Part shown: positions 58,808-64,000 of the stretch, one piece after another
How the letters are laid out: each line of letters starts with the position of its first letter
How positions within the stretch are numbered: position 1 is the stretch's first letter
From: Eleftheria terrae
GTDB taxonomy: Bacteria > Pseudomonadota > Gammaproteobacteria > Burkholderiales > Burkholderiaceae_C
NCBI RefSeq assembly: GCF_030419005.1
Contig: NZ_CP106951.1
Location: forward strand, 2,790,001 to 2,854,000
Direction of reading: 5' to 3'
DNA: 64,000 nucleotides
Notes under the pieces: generated by a model
What the model was told of the DNA's origin: nothing
What the model saw: the letters and a program-made list of their open reading frames with translations, nothing else
The model's database searches: none
Translations under genes and position numbers: made by a program

Positions 58808-59197
58808 ATGGACCGCATCGACAGCTCGGCACTCATGTTCACATCGCAACAATGTGGCAGCGCAGTATGGACATTGGCCGCAGGGCGGTCAATCACGCTG
58901 AAGACGGTGGCGCCGACGGTGCTCAAGGTCTCCTCGGGCCGCGTCTGGGCCACTGCCGGCGACGGCAGCGACCAGACGTCCGATGACCTCGTGCTGTCGG
59001 CCGGCGAGGAGCTGGCCCTGCCGGCCGGCCAGACCCTGGTGATTGAAGGCTGGCCGAGCGCCTGCTTCGAGATGGCCCTGGCGGCGCTGCCGGTGCGCCG
59101 CCAGGAGGCTGCCATGCCGCCGCTGTGGCCGGCCCTCAAGGCGCTCGGCGCCTGGTGGTCCGCTTCGGCGCGGGCGCCGCAGCGGGCTTGGCGCTGA
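58808..59197 (+). CDS. DUF2917 family protein
   Basis: 129 aa. VWTLAAGRSITLKTVAPTVLKVSSGRVWATAGDGSDQTSDDLVLSAGEELALPAGQTLVIEGWPSACFEM is the DUF2917 core, a small cupin-like beta structure common in Burkholderiales and usually divergent from a LysR gene, as here. AAGGAG precedes ATG. Its 3' end overlaps the convergent tfoX-like gene by 62 nt. Confidence 0.85.
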   Translation: MDRIDSSALMFTSQQCGSAVWTLAAGRSITLKTVAPTVLKVSSGRVWATAGDGSDQTSDDLVLSAGEELALPAGQTLVIEGWPSACFEMALAALPVRRQEAAMPPLWPALKALGAWWSASARAPQRAWR

Positions 59198-59564
59198 GGC
59201 GGGTGCGCGCGGTGCCGGCCGAGCGGGCGCGCAGCGCCGCCTCCAGCGCCAGCCGGGCCCAGGGCAGCATCAGGGTGGAGGATTCGAGGGCCTCGTCCGG
59301 CGGCGTGTAGTAGCGCACCTTGACCTCGCGGCCGCGGGCGGCGTAGATGAACGGCTCGCCGCCAGCCTCGCGCCACAGCGATTCGGTCAGCGCATCGACC
59401 TTGAAGTAGAGGCGTTCGCTGACGATGAGGGCGAAGAACAGGCCGTCGTGGTAGATGCCCCAGCCGCCGAACATGCGCCGGGCGTTGCAAGGCCCCAGGC
59501 TTTGCAGCAGCTCCAGACAGTGGTCGGTCCAGGCTCGGGCGGGGTCGATCGCGGTGGCAGACAT
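59136..59564 (-). CDS. TfoX N-terminal domain protein
   Basis: 142 aa. DHCLELLQSLGPCNARRMFGGWGIYHDGLFFALIVSERLYFKVDALTESLWREAGGEPFIYAARGREVKVRYYTPPDEALE is the TfoX/Sxy N-terminal domain. The TfoX C-terminal domain is absent and replaced by a basic Ala/Arg/Pro tail that may bind nucleic acid. Full-length TfoX controls competence; stand-alone N-domains are of unknown role. Confidence 0.88.
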   Translation of the reverse strand: MSATAIDPARAWTDHCLELLQSLGPCNARRMFGGWGIYHDGLFFALIVSERLYFKVDALTESLWREAGGEPFIYAARGREVKVRYYTPPDEALESSTLMLPWARLALEAALRARSAGTARTRLSAKPAAAPAPKRTTRRRAP

Positions 59565-59627
59565 GTGGCCAGTGTAGAGGGGTAAGCGGCGCCGCGTTGC
59601 ACCGCAGCGCCCCGCGGCCACCGGCCC

Positions 59628-60044
59628 TCAGTGGGCCGGGGCCGCCTTCTTGGGCGTCGGCTCGACTTCCTCGACCTCTTCTTCCTCGTCCTCGGCCGCC
59701 CGGGCCGGCGCGGAGGCCTTGGGCGGCGGCGGCGCGACCGGCTGCGACGGTGCCACCACCGGCTTCACTTCCTCGATCTTGTTTTCGCCCATGTAGTCGT
59801 TCATCTCGCGCCAGCCGGCGAAGATGGCGGCCTTGTCGGCCTTGGCATTGAGGGCGTAGCAGTCCTCGATGGCCCGGCCCGCATGGCGGCAGGCCGCGCC
59901 AATGGCACGGCCCTCGGCCTCCTTGCGCGCCGCCGACTGCGCGCCCGTTTCAATGCCGAGCATGTCGCAGCCGCCGAGCATCGCCAGGCAGAGCCCCGCC
60001 AGGGCCAGCCGCCCGCCCGGGCGCATGAAAGTGGAAAGGGTCAT
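59628..60044 (-). CDS. Putative lipoprotein
   Basis: 138 aa from ATG 60044. Signal and lipobox: LALAGLCLAMLGGCDMLGIE. Two later cysteines in IGAACRHAGRAIEDCYALN could form a disulfide; ADKAAIFAGWREMNDYMGENKIEEVKPVV is a recurring block in Burkholderiales lipoproteins. The tail is Pro/Ala-rich with an acidic run (DEEEEVEEVE). Function unknown. Confidence 0.75.
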   Translation of the reverse strand: MTLSTFMRPGGRLALAGLCLAMLGGCDMLGIETGAQSAARKEAEGRAIGAACRHAGRAIEDCYALNAKADKAAIFAGWREMNDYMGENKIEEVKPVVAPSQPVAPPPPKASAPARAAEDEEEEVEEVEPTPKKAAPAH

Positions 60045-60109
60045 GACCGCTCTTCGGCACAAAACGCGCCCACTTGAGGCGAGCGCGGAGAGCACGCCCT
60101 GCCCCGCGC

Positions 60110-60967
60110 TCAGCGCATGGCGGCGCCGCGCGCCATGGCCAGCAGGCGCTCCACCCGCTCCTCGGTGCTCGGGTGGGTGCTGAACAGGCCGCTCAGCCCG
60201 CCGCCCGACAGCGGATTGACGATCATCATCTGCGCCGTCTCGGGATGGCGCTCGGTGGCGTCGAGCGGGATGCCGCGGGCATGGCGGTGGATCTTGTCCA
60301 GCGCCGAGGCCAGCGCCTGCGGATCGCCCGAGATCTCGGCACCGCCGCGGTCGGCCTCGAACTCGCGTGCACGGCTGATGGCCATCTGGATGAGGCTGGC
60401 CGCCAGCGGGGCCAGCAACATCACCAGCAGGCCCGCAATGGGGTTGGCCGGACGGCCTTCGCTGTCGCGGCCGCCGAAGAACATCGCCATGTTGGCCAGC
60501 ATCGAGATGGCGCCGGCCATCGTCGCGCTGATGGTGCTGATGAGGATGTCGCGGTGCTTCACGTGCGCCAGCTCGTGCGCCATCACGCCGCGCAGCTCAC
60601 GGTCGGTCAGCACCCGCATGATGCCGGTGGTGGCGGCGACCGCCGCGTTGGACGGGTTGCGGCCGGTGGCGAAGGCGTTCGGCGCGTGCTCGTCGATGAT
60701 GTAGACCCGCGGCATCGGCAGCTGGGCCCGCTGCGCCAGCTCGCGCACCATGCGGTAGAACTGCGGCGCGGTGCTTTCGTCGACCTCGCGGGCGTTGTAC
60801 ATCTTCAGCACCAGCTGGTCGCTGAACCAGTAGCTGAAGAAGTTCATGCCCAGGGCGATCAGCAGCGCCACCATCATGCCCTGCTGCCCGCCGAGCACGG
60901 CGCCAATGGCGACAAACAGCGCGGTGATGGCGGCCATCAGGACCGCCGTCTTCAGCAAGTTGAACAT
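60110..60967 (-). CDS. htpX: Membrane protease HtpX
   Basis: 285 aa. Two N-terminal transmembrane helices ([45 protein letters not shown]), zinc motif [35 protein letters not shown] upstream and [14 protein letters not shown] downstream. M48 metalloprotease of the inner membrane, involved in quality control of membrane proteins. Confidence 0.96.
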   Translation of the reverse strand: MFNLLKTAVLMAAITALFVAIGAVLGGQQGMMVALLIALGMNFFSYWFSDQLVLKMYNAREVDESTAPQFYRMVRELAQRAQLPMPRVYIIDEHAPNAFATGRNPSNAAVAATTGIMRVLTDRELRGVMAHELAHVKHRDILISTISATMAGAISMLANMAMFFGGRDSEGRPANPIAGLLVMLLAPLAASLIQMAISRAREFEADRGGAEISGDPQALASALDKIHRHARGIPLDATERHPETAQMMIVNPLSGGGLSGLFSTHPSTEERVERLLAMARGAAMR

Positions 60968-61018
60968 GTGAGCCTCCTACAGACGCTAGCCGCTATCTGC
61001 GGCCCCCGCGTTTGTATT

Positions 61019-61978
61019 TCAAGCGGCAGGCAGCTCAAAAACCATGCCTGGCTTCACAGTATGACCGGAGAGGAATTCGGCCGCCGCCAGCCGGCGTCCG
61101 CCCGGCTTCTGCAACTGCGTGAGCCGCAGCGCCCCGCTGCCGCAGGCCACCACCGGGCCGGCAGCATCCACCGCCAGCACCCGCCCCGGCTCACCCTGCG
61201 CGTCGACCCGTTCGGCGCGCCAGCATTTCAGGGCCACGCCGTCGAGCAAGCCCACCGCACCGGGGAAAGGGTCGAACGCCCGCATGCGGCGCTCCAGCAC
61301 GTCGGCGGGCAGGCGCCAGTCGATCTCGGCCTCCGCCTTGTCGATCTTGTGCGCGTAGGTGACGCCCTGCTCCGGCTGCGGCCGGGGCGACAGGCCGCCG
61401 CAGGCGGCGAGCTCCAGCGCCTCGACGATCAAGCGGCTGCCCAGCGGCGCCAGCTTGTCGTGCAGTGAGCCGGTGCTGTCGGTCGCGGCGATCGGCAGCA
61501 CCTCGGTCAGCAGCATGTCGCCGGTGTCCAGGCCCTCGTCCATCTGCATGATGGTGATGCCGCTGCTGCCGTCGCCGCTCTCGATGGCGCGGTGGATGGG
61601 CGCCGCCCCGCGCCAGCGCGGCAGCAGCGAGGCATGGATGTTGAGGCAACCGAGCCGCGGCAGCGCGAGCACCCAGGCCGGCAGGATCAGCCCGTAGGCA
61701 GCCACCACCATCACGTCCGGCTGCACCGCCTGCAGCCGGGCCTGGGCGGCGGCCGCTTCGTCGGGAAACTTGCCGTCCAGGCGCAGGCTGCGCGGCTGCG
61801 CCACCTCGATGCCGTGCGACAGGGCAAACTGCTTCACCGGGCTGGGCTGCAGCTTCATGCCGCGGCCCGCCGGGCGGTCGGGCTGGGTCAATACTAGCGG
61901 GATCTCGAAGCCCGCGGAATGCAGCCCTGCCAGCGCGGCCTGGGCAAATTCCGGCGTGCCGGCAAAAACTAGCTTCAT
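61019..61978 (-). CDS. fmt: Methionyl-tRNA formyltransferase
   Basis: 319 aa. [18 protein letters not shown] start, formyl-THF site [26 protein letters not shown] with the catalytic Asn-His-Asp set, [17 protein letters not shown], and a C-terminal OB-like tRNA-binding domain. Formylates Met-tRNAfMet. It follows def by 94 nt on the same strand; def-fmt is the standard pair. Confidence 0.96.
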   Translation of the reverse strand: MKLVFAGTPEFAQAALAGLHSAGFEIPLVLTQPDRPAGRGMKLQPSPVKQFALSHGIEVAQPRSLRLDGKFPDEAAAAQARLQAVQPDVMVVAAYGLILPAWVLALPRLGCLNIHASLLPRWRGAAPIHRAIESGDGSSGITIMQMDEGLDTGDMLLTEVLPIAATDSTGSLHDKLAPLGSRLIVEALELAACGGLSPRPQPEQGVTYAHKIDKAEAEIDWRLPADVLERRMRAFDPFPGAVGLLDGVALKCWRAERVDAQGEPGRVLAVDAAGPVVACGSGALRLTQLQKPGGRRLAAAEFLSGHTVKPGMVFELPAA

Positions 61979-62072
61979 CTGTCTGGAACCCGTCTGAAGG
62001 GCACCGCCGGGCCGGCGGCTGGGCAAGACGGCGGGCCGGCCACAGGGCGCAGCCCGCCAGAGCGGGCCGACT

Positions 62073-62588
62073 TCAGCGCGCCTTCGTGTCCTCGCGGTGG
62101 CGCTTGACCAGCTTGCTGCGGATGCGGTCGCGCTTGAGCGGCGACAGGTACTCCACGAAGACCTTGCCCATCAGGTGGTCCATCTCGTGCTGCACGCAGA
62201 CCGCGAGCAATTGCTCGGCGTCGAACTGGTGGGGCCGGCCCTCGCGGTCCAGCGCCTTCACGGTGACACGGGCATGGCGGTCCACCTTGTCGTAGAAGGT
62301 GGGCACCGACAGGCAGCCCTCTTCCCACACCAGCATCTCGTCGCTGACGGCCACCAGCTCGGGGTTGATCAACACGCGCGGCTCGTCACGCTCGTCGGAG
62401 ACGTCGATCACGATGACACGCTCGTGGACGTCCACCTGGGTGGCGGCCAGCCCGATGCCATTGGCGTCGTACATGGTTTCCAGCATGTCGTCGACCAGGC
62501 GCTGGATGCGGGCGTCCACCGCCTGCACCGGCTTGGCGACGGTGTGCAGGCGGGGATCGGGATATCGGAGGATGTTCAGTTTGGCCAT
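62073..62588 (-). CDS. def: Peptide deformylase
   Basis: 171 aa. The three class I motifs are intact: [16 protein letters not shown] and HEMDH (metal Cys and two His). Removes the formyl group from nascent proteins, acting after Fmt. Divergent from the LysM gene across about 240 nt of AT-richer sequence that should hold both promoters. Confidence 0.96.
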   Translation of the reverse strand: MAKLNILRYPDPRLHTVAKPVQAVDARIQRLVDDMLETMYDANGIGLAATQVDVHERVIVIDVSDERDEPRVLINPELVAVSDEMLVWEEGCLSVPTFYDKVDRHARVTVKALDREGRPHQFDAEQLLAVCVQHEMDHLMGKVFVEYLSPLKRDRIRSKLVKRHREDTKAR

Positions 62589-62830
62589 GATCGGGGAAGC
62601 GCCGGGACGATTTTTAAGGGGAAGGCATGCCGCTCAAGCGTGAAACAGTGCCGGGCGAACGGCAACCTTCAACAAAATTCGTTGCGGCATCAAGGGTTTA
62701 TGGGCAGAATCTGTGAAACTATGTGAGGATTTTCGCCGAACTGCAGCTGCCCGGCGAGACGACAAATTCATTAACCATATAGCGTCATGGCCGCCATCTT
62801 CCAGGCCATGCCGGCCCGCGGAGACCCTGC

Positions 62831-64000
62831 ATGATTCGAACCCAGTGGCTGCCAGCCCGACTGACCGCAGCCCAGCGCATGGGCGGATGGCGTGCCGCCA
62901 TCGGCATCGCCTTGCTGGCGGGCACCACCGCGGCCTGGGCCGTCAATTATCCGATCACGCCGCAGCAGCGTTCCACCGCACAGCAGGTGGCCGAAGCCGG
63001 TGTGCCGCTGTCGGAACTGTCGCCCAACGCCCCTGACTCCTACACCGTGAAGCGCGGCGATACGCTGTGGGACATCTCTTCGATGTTCCTCAAGCGTCCG
63101 TGGCGCTGGCCGGAACTGTGGGGCATGAACCTCGACCAGATCCGCAACCCCCACCTGATCTACCCCGGCCAGGTGCTGTTCCTTGAAAAGGTCGACGGCC
63201 GTGCACGACTGCGCGTGGGCCGCCCGGTGGGCAACGGCACGGTGAAGCTCTCGCCGCGCGTGCGCAGCGAAGGCCTGGACGGCGCCATCAGCTCCATCCC
63301 GCTGCACCTGATCGAGCCCTTCCTCAACGAGGCGGTGATCTTCAACACCAATGAGCTGGAGGCCGCCCCCCGCATCGTCGCCGCTCAGGAAAACCGGGTG
63401 TTGCTGACCCGTGGCGACAGTGCCTATGTGCGTGGCGGCGAGATTGCCGACCTGCGCGACTGGCGCCTGTTCCGCAATCCCAAGCCGCTGGTCGACCCGC
63501 GCAGCAAGGAAGTGCTGGGCTACGAGGCCGTCTATGTCGGCACTGCGTCCTACACCCGCCCCGGTGAGACCGGCAAGAACGGCGAAGTCATCCCCGCCAC
63601 CTTCCGCATCGAGTCGACGCGGCTGGAAGCCGGCATTGGCGACCGCCTCTCGCCGGTGCCGCCGCGCGACTTCATCAGCTACGTGCCGCATGCACCGCAA
63701 CAGGAAGTCGACGGCCTGATCGCCTCGCTCTACGGCGATGCGCTGACCGCCGGCCAGAACCAGATCGTGGCGCTCAACAAGGGCAGCCAGGACGGCCTGG
63801 AGCGTGGCCATGTGCTGGCCCTGTGGCGCTATGGCCGTAACGCGGTGGACAACACCGACGGCAAGCGCGTCGCCATCAAGCTGCCCGACGAACGGCATGG
63901 CCTGCTGTTCGTGTTCCGTGTGTTCGACCGCATGTCGTATGCGCTGGTCCTGAACGTGCAGGAACCGGTGCGGGTCGGCGACCGCTTCACGCAGCCCTGA
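62831..64000 (+). CDS. LysM-domain periplasmic protein
   Basis: 389 aa, ending exactly at the window edge with TGA. Signal peptide AAIGIALLAGTTAAWA; a LysM domain at about 70-120: SYTVKRGDTLWDISSMFLKRPWRWPELWGMNLDQIRNPHLIYPGQVLFLE. The rest (GNGTVKLSPRVRSEGLDGAISSIPLHLIEPFLNEAVI, VALNKGSQDGLERGHVLALWRYGR, MSYALVLNVQEPVRVGDRFTQP) is the family conserved next to def/dprA in Burkholderiales. Likely binds peptidoglycan. Confidence 0.93.
   Translation: MIRTQWLPARLTAAQRMGGWRAAIGIALLAGTTAAWAVNYPITPQQRSTAQQVAEAGVPLSELSPNAPDSYTVKRGDTLWDISSMFLKRPWRWPELWGMNLDQIRNPHLIYPGQVLFLEKVDGRARLRVGRPVGNGTVKLSPRVRSEGLDGAISSIPLHLIEPFLNEAVIFNTNELEAAPRIVAAQENRVLLTRGDSAYVRGGEIADLRDWRLFRNPKPLVDPRSKEVLGYEAVYVGTASYTRPGETGKNGEVIPATFRIESTRLEAGIGDRLSPVPPRDFISYVPHAPQQEVDGLIASLYGDALTAGQNQIVALNKGSQDGLERGHVLALWRYGRNAVDNTDGKRVAIKLPDERHGLLFVFRVFDRMSYALVLNVQEPVRVGDRFTQP

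Overview
The window is GC-rich, densely coded DNA. It most likely comes from a betaproteobacterium of the order Burkholderiales, in the Rubrivivax/Leptothrix/Caldimonas-like group. That placement is inferred from the housekeeping set and order (glmS, Lrp-type regulator, glmU, ttcA-folB, MidA, cca, slt, fau, htpX, fmt-def, LysM protein), from a PEP-CTERM secreted protein, and from Burkholderiales-type small families (CWC, DUF2917, DUF4136, DUF6279, DUF945). No rRNA gene is present to settle it.

Layout. 1-5.5 kb: tail of a secreted protein, an ATP-grasp protein, a winged-helix regulator with a beta-propeller protein, and a DUF899 protein with a membrane protein. 6.5-16.8 kb: a compact one-strand biosynthetic cluster. 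It holds a JmjC-like cupin, a cupin lipoprotein, a KAS III-like enzyme, a stand-alone NRPS A-PCP protein, a VOC protein, a GNAT, an IucD-type N-hydroxylase, a 2,4-diaminobutyrate aminotransferase and decarboxylase, and an O6-alkylguanine-DNA alkyltransferase. It makes 1,3-diaminopropane and probably N-hydroxylates it, but has none of the NIS synthetases of a classical hydroxamate siderophore locus. 17.9-25.2 kb: an RNA-repair island. A boxB/boxA-like leader precedes ten unusual tRNA genes, an embedded 78-aa protein gene and an rtcB-HNH-TROVE (Ro60/Rsr) operon. Five Y-RNA-like structures sit on both sides of the operon, and two of them are circularly permuted tRNA mimics capped by a GNNA or GNRA tetraloop. 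A strong terminator closes the island.

25.4-40.5 kb is accessory: a DUF885 lipoprotein, a frameshifted LysR gene, VOC, SIMPL and TerD-like proteins, an NmrA/MDR/LysR redox group, IS3 and IS5 debris, and a low-GC Tlde1-type T6SS effector-immunity pair. It ends in a decayed IS3 element abutting the 3' end of glmS. 40.5-64 kb is core genome: cell-wall precursor synthesis (GlmS, GlmU), tRNA maturation (TtcA, Cca, Fmt, Def), folate genes, a lytic transglycosylase, HtpX and several lipoproteins.

The two places most likely to repay work are the RNA-repair island and the diaminopropane/NRPS/KAS III cluster that ends in a DNA-alkylation repair gene. A third small puzzle is a 19-bp promoter/operator module that occurs identically at 429-447 and 17478-17496. 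All calls are by eye, without database searches.
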